Position numbers and translations under genes: made by a program. The notes beneath the pieces were generated by a model. That model made no database searches. It worked only from the letters and a program-made list of their open reading frames with translations, and was not told the DNA's origin. A DNA stretch of 64,000 nt. Source: Amoebophrya sp. A120. Its lineage: Eukaryota; Sar; Dinophyceae; Syndiniales; Amoebophryaceae. The stretch is from contig CAJINV010000005.1 of NCBI GenBank assembly GCA_905178155.1, positions 5,287,038 to 5,351,037 of the forward strand, in the 5' to 3' direction. Each line of letters starts with the position of its first letter. The first letter of the stretch is position 1. Shown here in pieces: positions 9,891-21,721 of this stretch.

Positions 9891-12800
9891 TTCTAACGAT
9901 ACCGAAGGAGACAAACAACTTTTTCGACATGTAGGACAACTTCTGCAAGTAGAACGGGGTCTACTTTTCGTGTCACCTCTATGAGGACCAAAAGAACATC
10001 GAGTAACTCTAAGGCGCCGGGTCGTGTCCTCGCTCCGACGGCGATGATTTTCAGTTCTTCATCCCAAAACAGATGAAACTCAGCCGCTTTTTTGAAGTAG
10101 AATATCCGCATCACCCGTGAAGAGAAACTTTTTGAAGCAAATTCAAAGCGAGAATCAATAATAAACTCAAGCTTGAACTACAAGGGTAAACAAGCATCAT
10201 CTTCGTATGGAAATGAGCTGCGCCTACAAGAGCTGCCACTGGTTCATCTTCTTGGAGGGGGGGCTGATTGTGTGGCGAGTCCCTTGGTTGTAAGCGGCAT
10301 CGTTGTTCCTCTGGCATGATCCACCTATTTCCCGACAAAAAGATCTGCATCTTGTTCTTCCACGTTGTGCTGCAATGGAAGCTCTATTTCGGATCCCCAA
10401 TTATTATTTGTTCGTTGTTGTTCCCTATCGATTGCAGTGGCAGTGCATCATTTGCATGGATGATCACCGACGAGACTAGAGGCTACAAACGCCAGCTCCT
10501 GCTTCTAAAAGAAGAGCAGTTTTTGCTTTCTCGCGGACCGTGTACTATTCTATTTATTCACCACGCGAAGTAGATCGTCGATCTCGATTCATTTCGAAAA
10601 AGGGCGAGAAGGATCTCGATAGAACAGTTTCGTGTCGGCCTGCCCTGGGTGATCGAATTGTATTTGTAGTCTGACTGCAGATCACGCACATCCTTTTGCT
10701 AGTCGTATGTGCTAAGAACAGGCTGTAGGAGCAACTGCAACTGCACCTACGCGAGCATTAACATCGATCGTGAGACGAGTTCTACCATCTGGGTGTGGTC
10801 TTTGGCATAGAGCAAAAGAAAGATAAAACCGTACATGTAATTCTTGCGTAAAACTAGAACTTTATCGACCACTACGTACAACATAAAGCTAAAGAGCATA
10901 CACCGGGCATCAACACGGTTTGGGTCTCGCACCGGCGAAGTGCTATCACTGGAATACGATGAAATTTTTACGTAGACAATTTTCTAGTACTGTACCTAGG
11001 GACGTTGCAAACTTCCATCAGCCCTGTTTTACTAGAAAGTGCTTTAATGATCGGGCGAGAAAGGATCAGTCAAACGACACTGCAGCAGGAGATCTTCGTG
11101 CGTATATTAGCCTCCCCTCCGCGACAAGAACTGTGTAGCGGGTAAAAATACAACTTCTTGGCCGCGTTTTGCAACGTCATCTATCTCAATGTTTCTCTCA
11201 GTCTTCTCTCTAGTACAGAATCTATCGCACTAACTAGGAAGACGAAGAAGACGTTCGTGGTTTTTTACTATTTATCGTACTTATACTTAACTTTTTAGCC
11301 GATAGAGTCGAAGAAGTTTACCTTTATTTTCCAATGATTTCGTAGTATTTTTGTCGATAAATTAGTCCTATTTGTTCGTTCTGTCTCTAGCCAAAGAATC
11401 TGCTAGCAATAAAGGTCGTGATCAACGCCCACCCTTTCCCGCCACGGTCCCGGAAATTTTACCAATAGAAAGGAAGTTATTGAATATTGAAATAAGAAAC
11501 AATTATAATACTAGACGAGCGAAAGTTCAATAATCTATTTTTAGAGGTGGAAACGAAGTAGATGTAGCATCCTTTGTTCTTCTTCTTGTCCGATCAGCCA
11601 CTCAAGTCGAATTGTGAAAATTTGGCTTCGGTCGTGTTGGTGAGTTTTCCCTCCGTCACTAGTATCTTTGACCACTTATGTAGAATCCGCAAAGCCAAAG
11701 CGATTTAATCTCATCTAGGTCTTTCACACCACGTTTTGCTTCCACCGGGCTTCCGTTTTAATACTCCGCTTTTTGTCACTGTATAAACATACGCACGCGC
11801 AAGCACCCGCAGATATTTACTGTACAACTTCTCGTGATCTATTGGCCATGTTAGTTTTTTTTTCCTGAATAAAGCTAAGAGTAAGAAGTTGAAGTTTAAG
11901 TTTCTGACGCTTTTTCAACGGCCTATTGAAGAGCTGCAGCAAACTGCTTCACAAAAACCGGCCGCCTGGTACTGTTGGCTACTTTCGTCGGTCGTCCTCT
12001 AGTTGTACCACAGTTTTAAGATAATATAGCTTTCCCGACTTATTTCACCAGGTAGTCTTACACTTACTCTTACTCAGAAATATTCCATCGCAGCAACAAA
12101 AACTAAAACTTCTCTTCCAACTTCCATTCGGGGACTCAACTTGCTTTCGTCTCGTCGGATGGTTTCGAAATAACTTCCGGCGACAAGAAGCAACGAACTG
12201 AGCCGCCTGAATGCCGCATGATCGATAAATCCTTAAAATGAGTCTACTTCTCCACATTGATTTCTAGTAGCCCTCTTTCGAAACCAGGTTGTCTGGAGGT
12301 CGCAATGCCAGTGCTAGGATGTTGCTCGTAGATGTATAGGATTAGTAATCCTGCGTCAGCGTCGGGATCGGGTCGTGCAACTAGAATTTCGTCGTACTAT
12401 CGGAGATCGAACAGGAGACTCTTGCTGCAGTACTTCGATTCGTCATGTACTGCAGTACTGCTCGTAGAGCAGGAGCAATCTATCGTGTCGCAAAAAATTG
12501 AAGAACCTCGTGGTCCCAGCAAATAACATGAATACTAAAACACACCCTTGATGACGGCGAGGCATCAAATATTTTTAAGGCGTTTTTTTTTTGAAGAGTA
12601 AGAAAAGATAAACGTGCATAAAAATATTCGGCAAGGTGGGAGCTACTGAAGCAACAAGAAGGGACAACACTTGTTTCTAGTTGCCAGCCGGGGTTTCCTT
12701 CTTGAGCATTCATCGATCAAGAATTGGTCACTCTGCAGCGGCGCGGCGGTGATCATTTTTGTCGCCAAGTGCAAGAGAAGTGCTGTCCGAGGAATAACAG

Positions 12801-13967
12801 AAAAAACCACGAGCGCGCGCTGCTCATCATCTTCTGCGGACGACAAAGATCATTATACGAAGAGCAACGTCTACGTCGGCTTACCGGCAGGCATCAATAC
12901 CGCGAAGGCCGCGAAGATTTTTAGTTGCGAAGAAGGAAGAACAGCTGGTGCGTGTGACGCACGAAACAGGACAAAAGCATCAACGAAACGGAAGTACCTT
13001 GGCGGCGTAGACAAATCCATAGAATACAGCAGGCGAGGCTTCTAAGAGTATCACAGCAGCGTCAACATCTACTTCATCTCTGGAGGTCAAAGATCCCGTC
13101 GCGCAGGAGAAATTCTTTCTGGTTTTTCCAAGCGATAAAATTACGCCGCATTGTTTTGCGGCCGGACGACTCGTCTCCACCTAGGCAAAAGCAGCAATAG
13201 GACGCTTTTAATAGAAGCTGAAAGTACAAGGTAGACTTCGAGGACGCGGGCGAGCAGCTGCAGCAAGCAGTACACGAGTATTAAAGAAACCACGGGTCGA
13301 CGTCGGCTCCTGATTAAGTAGAACGAGAGAGACAGAGAATAAACCAGAAAAATGGTGACGGGTAGTACTACAGCACCAGGCGGATCTTGTTCCACTGCTA
13401 GCTCTAGCAGCTCATCTTCCGCGCGGAGAACGTCGGGAAGTAACAGTACGGACGCTCTTAGAAGTACTACAACCACACCGGCGAAGGAAGACAGGCGAGT
13501 AAGAACATTCCGAGGGAGCAGGGGCAGCACAGCAAGCGGCAGGAATATGTTGACAACTTCTTCTTGTTCGTCAATTACATCAGCGAGCAGAACAAGGTCA
13601 TCTTTCGTCAGAATATGGTGGAATCATGCAAATAGTGATGATCATCTTGGTCTGAAAAGTAAAAGATGACGTTCAAATCGTCCAGATGCGAATGACAAGT
13701 CGACTTTTCGTTTTGTAAACAAGCTATGTATAGAAACTTCTTTACTCGGCAGGATCATGCACCATCACAGAGCTTAATTATGCAGTGGTCCTGCACCTGC
13801 TGTACTTGTTAGATCTCGAAGAGAGTCGCGACCACTACACCAGGGCGGGACCTTCTCCTGCGTCGATGAGAGGCGCATTTAAGTACTTATCCAGCCAAGG
13901 AGTCTTGTTCGCAAAAATCTACTTCCAGACGACCAAGTGATAGGAAACATCATATTTGCAATGCATA
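9891..13967. other. Long stretch without a supported gene
   Basis: About 4 kb with no frame I can link to a protein family and no introners until its very end. Short open frames are present on both strands, including a Ser/Thr-rich one at 13352-13669, but composition and lack of continuity suggest they are accidental. At 13951-13967 the sequence catatttgcaatgcata matches the right end of a B-type introner, with no left end found upstream. The first exon(s) of the kinase gene may lie in here. Confidence 0.45.
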
Positions 13968-16900
13968 CAAGGCCGCCTTCGGCTGCTCCACAGCAGCACT
14001 CCTCCTCTCGCCACAGCATTCAGTGCTCGTCAATGCAGACAGCGCGGCAGGGACCACTCCAGGCGGGGCAGCTGCAGCAGGCCTGCAACAGCCCGGGTCG
14101 TATCCTGTGCAAAAGTATCGTACTCGTGTAAATGCATTACAAACTTCCTCAGCGTGAGAAATAAAATTTGTAATGCAGATTTGCCTTGGAGACAAGATTT
14201 GTAATGCTAAACTTGCATTTGTACGAGTGCGATACTTTTGCACAGGATAGCTCGCAGTTTATGGCGAAACAGGGACAACAAGGCGACCCGATCGACGGTG
14301 CGAACCCCAACAGGGAAATTCCGATCACCGATGCAAACGCTGCTTTGCTCGGAGGGGACAACATCAAAGGAGGTGCCGCACCCGCAGGCGGCTCTGCGCC
14401 CAGTCCACCTGTCGACAACGGGCAGCAATCTACTTCCGTCATGACCAATACAACCGAGGGACCACTGACCTTTGATCAAGTTGTATCGCAGGAAAAAAAT
14501 GTCTTTTCTATGCTGATGACGGTTTTATTTTTGCACAATGTTAATGTCTATGTGCTGCATGAGATGATGCGCACTCATCTGCTCTCTACATCGTTCTTTC
14601 ATCTACTTCTGCCTCTGCTGCAAAAATACAAGTCGCCGACCTTCCTCTCAAAAGTTAAACATTTTTTTTTCTGCGATAAGCCGCGTTAAAGCAGCAGTAC
14701 GACCGGGAAATGAAGGCGGATGTGGACAAGCACCACATTGAGGTCATCGAGCGAGATCTGCCTAGCTACAAGATCAACAACGGTGTGAACGAGGGGAAAA
14801 CTGGATTTCCCTTCGAAAAGGACCACGAATTCCCGGGCGGTAAGATGAAAAATTTATGACCAACATCGACAACTTTGGATTGATTGATGTGTTTGTGGCA
14901 CCAGGACCAGACGAGGACGAGATGGCCATGGTGTTTAGGTGTTCCGGCATGACAAAGATCATTAGCGAATGTCTTTTGGCATGACAAAGACTGTCAATCT
15001 CTACAACTGGCCAGGTTTCTACGTGGACACGGTAATCCGCACCGAGAAGGACCGGTGGACGATTTACAAGGGGCACTATCAAATGCAAATATGTCTGGGT
15101 CCTCTGGAAACTTGTGATGCTGGTGGTGGAGAGAGACGAGGACACTTCGATTGACTGCAAAGCATGACAAGTTTTGAAGGAGCTGCAGTGCTGTCTAAAT
15201 TCCATGACAAAGTGAGCTCCTGCATGACAGAAAAGTGGGGCTACTTTTGGGGATACACGTGCATGACAGACTTGAGAGTCACGCTCGCGAAGCATGACAA
15301 ACCTTGCATCTTCGTTCCAGACCTCCCAGACATATTTGCAGGTGATAGGCACGTTTTCGGAACTACGGACTACTGGGACTTATGTGTGGTTTACGTGCAG
15401 AGGGTGGATCCGAATTTTGTCGGCTCCATGCCCAAAGTGGTATACTTACAATGAACTGGTGCGGTTCATAATCTAATTTGCTTTACTTGGATGTTGTAAA
15501 GCGCTACTGGATGATGGATGTTGAAGATGTTCATGATAGCATGTTGTGTACTAGTCCGTCGATGCTAAAGTGCAGTGGTAAGGAGCAAGGCTGCAACAAC
15601 TTGGGCGGTCCCCATTGATTTGTTCAGGATTGCTATCCAAGAAAAAAAGTGTGTAAGTGTAACCTTTTTGCAGTAACAGCATTACAGATTTGTTTTGCAT
15701 GACAGAGAAAACCTGTCATGCGTAGCTAGTACGCGAAAACACGTATGAAAATAGCCTCTGATGCACATCCAGCATGAAAAATGTAACTGTATTGCAACGT
15801 CTGCAACACAATAAAGCTGCACTTACGCTGCAGTTTTTTTCTTGCATAATTGCGGCTTTCTCCGACCCGTGGTCAGCCGGGAACTGGTGCAAAATCCGTC
15901 CGATGTTTACCCCAACGAAGCCCCCTACTGCGTCCTGCTCTCCGAGAAGGAAGACACGTGGTACCAGGGCAAGCAGTACCGGTTATCAAGAAGGAAAATC
16001 CTCCCTCGTCCGCCCCATATCAAAACGGAAATCTGTGATGCAGATTTGTGGCCACAAATCAGCTTTGTCATGCTAGAAAGGAGAGAAAAGATGTGCAGAA
16101 AGTGCTTCCTCGCCCACCCCCCGGGGAGGGGATCCTTGACCTGTGGCGCTGGGAGCGGGTGTCCACTACGTGATGATGATGATGATGATGACTGCAGTGC
16201 TGTGCGGCGTGAGAAGGCCTCGCTCCATGTTGAGCATGACAGGAGGCAGCTGGAAGTGGGAAACAGCGTGACAAATTGTCTGCAAACGAGGCCACGACTG
16301 CCGCTTTTGGCCTTCTAGCAATACAACTCGATTTGTGTACTCATGTACCGCATGACAAATTTCGTTTTCGATATGGGGAGGGGGGATTTTTCCTTTTGAT
16401 GCCGGTATTCCGCATGGCAGTTTTTCCAACGCGTTCCGAAGTTCCAGCCGTCCTTTCGCCCGCGGGAAACTTTCGAATCCGGACAATTGCCGGGCGTGTA
16501 TAATTGTTTCTGATAGAAGTGCTGATGTACTTTCGACGTCTTACTTTTACGAACACATTCTTGCTACCGAACAAGTTGTGATGTCCCATCATGTTGATAC
16601 GACCATGTTGTGGATGTGGTTTCAGTTTCTGGGAAGTAGGAATAGCTTTGATGCCATGCAAGATTTTTTCAGCATGATTTGATGCACGACGTACAAAAAA
16701 TACAACGACTGGTCGATGTTGATAATGTTAAAAACACGACAGGAAATACCGTTTTGAGAAGTTCCTCGGGCGGGGCACGTACGGCGAGGCCTACCTCGGT
16801 ATTCGGCTAACGGACAATCGCCCCGTGGTGATCAAGGTTCTGTCGGCAAACCCCAAAACCTCCGCGCACACCGATATCCACCGGAGAAAAAGTTTCCTGG

Positions 16901-19900
16901 TTGTGCAACTACTCTTTTTGCAACAAGCAGAGCATGGTCATCTCCAAATTCTGGTTGCAGGATTCGGATTGCATTTTCACCACAGATGCTGCGATCATGC
17001 CATCCTAGTGCTCGTCCGTACCCTGTGCAGTCGCATGTAGCTGCTGCACCAGGTTTGTGTTTGTCACAGAGACTGAGAGAGTAGAGATGTGTATATTAAT
17101 GCACTTTTATTTGTTTTCTAAATCGAAGTACGCCAGCTTGAGACTTTTGTAGAGCATAGCCGACAAGGGCCCGCAGGTGGTGTTCGACAAGCCAAAACAA
17201 CTGCTTCCCGGTTCAACGAAATCCGAGCGGGACGCTTGCAACTTGTCGCAGGAGCTGTTTGCGCAGATCTCAGACAAGTCCAAGTCGCGGTTTGTCGCCT
17301 GCTTGGAGGGGGATGGGTGGATATGCATTGCAAAAGTATCGTACTCGTGTGAATGCATTACAAATTTCCTCAGCATGAAAAATAAATTTGTAGTGCGGAT
17401 TGACCTCAAGAAAAAGATTTGTAATGCATAAACGCAATTAGTACGAGTGCGATACTTTTGCACAGGATAGTGGATCACGCACAGCTCGGGCGTGGAGTTG
17501 CTGTACGCCATTTGGGAGTACGGGGGCAGTTCGATCGAGCAGGACCCGCCTATGGCGCTCTCAAACGTTACTTTCTCAACTGTTACATGAATCTGTAATG
17601 CAAGAATGGCAAAAGCAAAAGGGGGAAGATTGTAAAATTTGCATTACAAATCCCGCGCAGATTTAGGCGCTGTTTAGCCCCTCGCAAATTTGTCATGCGA
17701 AGCAGCTTGATCTTGTGGATGATGATGGTAGTTTTGCATGGCAAATTCATGCAACAGACGGGAATGCAACGCTTGAGAACTCCATACCGCCCAGAACCCT
17801 CTCGGACGCCCTGATCATCATGAAATCGGTGCTGGAAGCAATTCAAATTATCGTCCGGAAAGGTATAAAAATGTGAAAGAAGTATGAGATGAATCATGAC
17901 CATGAGCTTATTTTTAATAGCCGCGCATTTGTCGTGTAATTTTTCGTAAATATTATTTCAAAATTGTTTACTGTCATGCCCGGACTGTAAGGCGTTTCCT
18001 TTGCCTTTCACATCACAGGCGACATCGTCCATCGCGACATTAAGATCCCAAACATCGTCTGGGATGCCAACAAGATCGTGCGCTTGATTGACTACTCGCT
18101 TTCTCGCCGCATGCGGTCCTCCATGCAGCACGGCAACCGGTGCTACCACACCCAGCGCTACAACCGCACAAAAATGCTGCTGGAAACTTTGTATCCCATT
18201 GGTGCAAAAATAGAAAATATCGCACTCGTTGGAGATCATGATAGATATTCACTCTTGCTGTCTGACATGTTGACCGATATACTTGCTACTTTGTATACCT
18301 AAATTTTTGCAAATTCACCTCCATCATTTTTATTTGCGTGTTAGTTGTGGAAGAAGCAAGTACAAATTGCCATGCAATTTCTACGTACGATCGAGTGCGA
18401 TAATTTCTGTAAAGCTGCATACCTGAAACGAAAAATTCCGCGGGGAAGGCCGGGCCTGGGAGCTGGGATGGCACAGGGCAATTTCCGAATGGCCGGACTT
18501 TTTCCGGGTACTACACTTGACAAATTGCTTGTTAAGAACCGGTCGTGTCCACCTCTGCATTGATGATAGTACATAGATAGAGCGGCTCTCATTGGTGAAT
18601 GACACGAATGCGCATTCCTGATTGTCTTCGTCGTGCTCTTGCATGTATAAACTGATTTGTTCATGTTTCAATTCTCACAGCTCCGCGACGCGATTTGCGA
18701 ACAGGAAAAATTCGGATCCGCGCTCGAGAAGCAGGTGGAAAAGGCAATATGGACGGGGAAGAAGAGTATGTCCAAGATCACAAAGTTGTTCCTAACCTGA
18801 TTACACTTTGAATAGGGGGCGTTTACACTTGATCAGTTTGTGACGCTGGCGGAACAACAGTCATGTCATTACATACGAGATCCAGAAATAGTAAAGGTAG
18901 AGATGAAACAGAAACAACACTCTTCTTACACCATGGTACATGAGGACTGCTCTACTTTCTTGTTGCATACCGCACCGGGGATTTTCACTGCCGGGTGCGC
19001 GTTCGGCAGCCTACTTTGTACTCCAAAGAGTCTCCGCATCTGGACCCACAGACCGAGGCCTCGATCACCAAGAAAAGATATGAAAACCGAAAAACAATGT
19101 GTACAACGTACTAGTACTGCTGTTGTGAACACTTTAGAAATAATTTTACCACCGCTGCCGTCGGTCTTGACGTGACAACTTGAAAATTGAAAGTTGTGTT
19201 TTGCATGAACAAGAAGGCGGTGACATAAAGCGCAGGTAGGATGCATGGAGTTGTTATACGTAGTTTTTCTTCGCATAGCAGCCCAGTGGTCTTCCGATGG
19301 GGCCTGTGGTGCGAGGAATACGGGTACAGTCATCAACTTTTCATGCATTCTAGTGTGGGTACCAGCCGGTCTACTGGAATGATATGTAAGAATGCCAATT
19401 TCGATTTGTGATGCTGAGTGTGGAGTTGTATGTTAGACAAAAACCTCTGTAGTTGCACAGATCAACCACAAATAAAACTATACAGGTATGTGGTGGAGCA
19501 TTTCGGGGAGTATTTTGGGATCCATGAGTTTGACGAGTGGGCAGACGATGACTTTGCCCTGCCGCAGTTGCAGAACGGGAGGCTGGTAACCGTGGTCACC
19601 GAGGATCAGCTGGGTTCCGATGCGCTGAAAAAGGATGTATCAAATGCAAAAATGTCTGGGTCTGGAAACTTTAACTTGTGTTGCTAAAATGTGGACGATA
19701 GAAACACTTCCGAATGCTACCTAGCATGACAAATTTCCAGAACGCTTTCTCATAGGCAATCCGCATGAAAAGCTTCTTGTTTGGGTTTGCATGTACAAAA
19801 TAGGCTGCGACTTTTGTAGGTTATGCAATACAGATTTCCCAGGTCGTATGGAAAGCTAGCATTACAAGTTCCAGCCTTCCAGACCCAGAGATGTTTGCAA

Positions 19901-21721
19901 TGCATAGGATGCCAAGAAAAACGAAATCACCTGCGCGAACGGCTTGGACCACTGGTTCGCCGACTGGCCGCACCAAGAAATCCTGAACTCCCTGCAAGCG
20001 AAGGGCAAGGACGAGCGCGACGTCGGGGCTTACCTGGCGACCCTGCCGGAAGTCCAGGAGGAGGCCCGAAACAAACACACCCACTGCATCAGCTGGACCG
20101 CAGAGGCGGCGCCGAATGAAGTGAAGTCCTATATGGTGGAATTCGACGAGCAGGACCCCCGGTCCTTCGATGTGCACTCCCTCGGTGTGGTCATGTCTCA
20201 CTTGCTGCGGGACCAGTTTGAAGACTACCATGATTCTACCCTGTATCAACTGGAAAAATTAAAATACCCCCTCCGCCCCATATCGAGAAGGAAATTTGCC
20301 ATGCTGATTTGTGACCACAAATCAGCTCTGTCTTGCATATGGGGCATCAAATGGGGCCCGTTTGGCACATTCCACAGCCAATCTGTCATGCGCTTTTGCA
20401 TACTGCAAAGGTGTCTGCCATGCCTAACCGCTAGCCTGATCAGGCTTAGGAAGTGCATCCAAGCGCATTGTGCAATACAGCGCTGATTTGTGTACAGAAA
20501 TCCAGCAACAGAAATTTCCTTTTTTCTATGAGGTGGGGGCTTTTTTCACTTTGATACGCTGTACCAATTCATCGCCTCGATGGTGGAGCTATGCATGGCA
20601 AATATGATCCCCAGATGTCTGGAAGATTGCAAGAACTTGTGATGCTGTCTGCGGATTCTGAAAGAAATTGTATTGCATGACCAGCAAGGAAGACGAATCC
20701 TCCAGTTTGTGCTACGTGGGGAGGGCATTGTTTCTCATGCGGGATAGGCATCAGAAAGCTTTCTAAAAATCTGTGATGCTAGATCATGCATTACAGGTAT
20801 CACTGGTCTTCATGCAAATTATGCACGACAAACCGCTTTCAATCTTCCAGACGTCCAGGGATATTTGCATTTGATAGGACCAGATGACCGAAATCGACGT
20901 GGCGAAGCGAATGACGGTTGAGTATCAGATGCAAAAATGTCTGGGTCTGGAAACTTGTGTTGCTGATACATGCATTGCAAACTTGTTGCTTGTACGGCAT
21001 AACAGCATGAGAAATTTCTCTGGGCTCCTTGCGGATTCATTCGTGTTTAGCATTACACATACAAACTGCCATCCAGCACGACAAAAAACCTGGCCATTGG
21101 TATTCATGCATTACAGATCTTGTTGTCCTTGAAGTCCTGCATCACAAATCCAGACCCAGACATATTTGCAATCCATATTGAGGAGGGCTTGGCGAAGCTT
21201 TCCTTCGTGCAGACCTACTACGATTCGCGCGAGCGGGGTTTGACCGGGCGCAATTTGATCACTTCGCTGCATTATGCATTGCAAATATGTCTAGGTCTGG
21301 TGGAAGGATACAACTTGTGATGCTGCATTGGGATGTCAAAAAAAATCTGTATTGCATGAGCAGCAAAAGGAATCTTATTTTTGCTACGCGGAGGGAGCAT
21401 TTCCATTTGTCATGTGGAATAGGCATCAAGAAGCCCCCCTCAAAAAATCTGGGATGCTAGGGCATGCATCACAGACATCATAGCTCATGCAAAATGGTGC
21501 ATGACATTCTTCCAGACCTCCCAGACATATTTGCAGTTGATATGCATCGCAACTGGGTGGGAGACCGGAACTACTCCGGAAGCACGAGCGGTACCAGCGA
21601 TTCTGCGGATTCCCGCTCCACCGCGCCAAGTGGCGGGGCCGCCGGGGGGCCAACGACCGGCACCGGAGCTGCAGGCGGGGCCGCAGGTTTGTACGGCAGC
21701 AAGGCGCACGAGCAGTTGTAA
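13968..21721 (+). CDS. Serine/threonine-type protein kinase with many introners; 5' end unresolved
   Basis: The kinase domain is split over many exons. It has a Gly-rich loop G-R-G-T-Y-G-E-A-Y-L-G (exon from about 16742), the ATP lysine in P-V-V-I-K-V (about 16825), and the catalytic loop I-V-H-R-D-I-K-I-P-N (18019 onward). The metal motif is altered (I-D-Y-S instead of D-F-G), and the C-lobe has S-F-D-V-H-S-L-G-V (about 20160). Exons I can place: about 13968-14100, 14255-14479, 14692-14839, about 14990-15076, 15353-15439, 15628-15633, 15849-15983, 16407-16494, about 16742-16885, about 17153-17331, 17475-17550, 17792-17862, 18019-18191, 18681-18765, about 19350-19387, 19491-19637, 19912-20243, 20562-20589, 20882-20922, 21183-21272, 21548-21721. 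It has eleven introners plus canonical introns at 14480, 15440-15627 and 17863-18018. The N-terminus has no in-frame ATG before the A introner, so the start is unknown. The joins at 16494/16742 and around 17150 and 18400 are not resolved. The C-terminus is Ser/Gly-rich and ends at the stop 21719-21721. Confidence 0.8.
14101..14249 (+). mobile_element. Introner, family A
   Basis: 149 bp with TATCCTGTGC and GCACAGGATA ends, the form where both extreme termini match. TSD ggtcg / gctcg has one mismatch. Confidence 0.9.
15077..15347 (+). mobile_element. Introner, family B
   Basis: 271 bp; left end TATCAAATGCAAATATGTCT; TSD ggcac at 15072-15076 and 15348-15352. The join reads K-G-H-V-F-G in the kinase N-terminal region. 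Confidence 0.92.
15634..15848 (+). mobile_element. Introner, family H
   Basis: 215 bp; left end TATCCAAGAAAAAAAGTGTG; right end ...TTTTTTTCTTGCATA; TSD attgc at 15629-15633 and 15849-15853. It begins only six bases after the canonical acceptor at 15627, so the exon between is a six-base micro-exon (gattgc). Confidence 0.86.
15984..16401 (+). mobile_element. Introner, family D, with nested GC-rich segment
   Basis: 418 bp, about 100 more than other D copies; TSD ccggt at 15979-15983 and 16402-16406; the right end is TTTTGATG rather than ...GATA. The excess is a GC-rich segment (16098-16184) also found in a J introner at 29712-29797. Confidence 0.9.
16098..16184 (+). repeat. GC-rich nested repeat, copy 1
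   Basis: About 86 bp, nearly identical to 29712-29797 and in the same orientation. It includes cccccggggaggggatcc and ends in a variable GAT trinucleotide run. It sits inside an introner of a different family from the other copy. Confidence 0.85.
17332..17469 (+). mobile_element. Introner, family A
   Basis: 138 bp; TSD gtgga at 17327-17331 and 17470-17474. It interrupts the kinase N-lobe between D-G-W and I-T-H. Confidence 0.92.
17551..17786 (+). mobile_element. Introner, family J
   Basis: 236 bp; left end TATGGCGCTCTCAAACGTTA; TSD ccgcc at 17546-17550 and 17787-17791. This is the normal-size reference copy for the enlarged J element in cactin. Confidence 0.9.
18192..18421 (+). mobile_element. 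Probable decayed introner, family A
   Basis: It starts TATCCCATTGGTGCAAAAA with a mutated cgcactcg arm, and its right side has cgagtgcgataatttctgtaa ending in gcata. No TSD is visible and the next kinase exon begins only at a canonical acceptor at 18680. The old element therefore seems to have been absorbed into a longer intron. Confidence 0.5.
19638..19906 (+). mobile_element. Introner, family B
   Basis: 269 bp; TSD ggatg at 19633-19637 and 19907-19911. Removal joins L-K-K-D and A-K-K-N of the kinase. Confidence 0.92.
20244..20556 (+). mobile_element. Introner, family D
   Basis: 313 bp; TSD ccctg / cgctg with one mismatch; inner arms carry ccgccccatatcgag and aggtgggggc, noticeably diverged from each other. 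Confidence 0.86.
20590..20876 (+). mobile_element. Introner, family B
   Basis: 287 bp with a diverged left end (TATGCATGGCAAATATGATC); TSD ggagc / ggacc. The join gives V-E-Q-M-T in the kinase C-lobe. Confidence 0.86.
20923..21177 (+). mobile_element. Introner, family B
   Basis: 255 bp; TSD ttgag at 20918-20922 and 21178-21182. It lies only 41 coding bases after the previous introner. Confidence 0.92.
21273..21542 (+). mobile_element. Introner, family B
   Basis: 270 bp; TSD tgcat at 21268-21272 and 21543-21547. It is the last intron of the kinase gene. Confidence 0.92.

Noticed and set aside
13352-13669. Ser/Thr-rich 105-codon frame
   Set aside because: Low-complexity composition arises easily from the local agc/tct-rich DNA; an overlapping open frame exists on the other strand, and there is no join to the kinase frame.
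14774-15352. 192-codon frame on the - strand
   Set aside because: Mirror image of kinase exons and a B introner; it crosses TIRs and a TSD.
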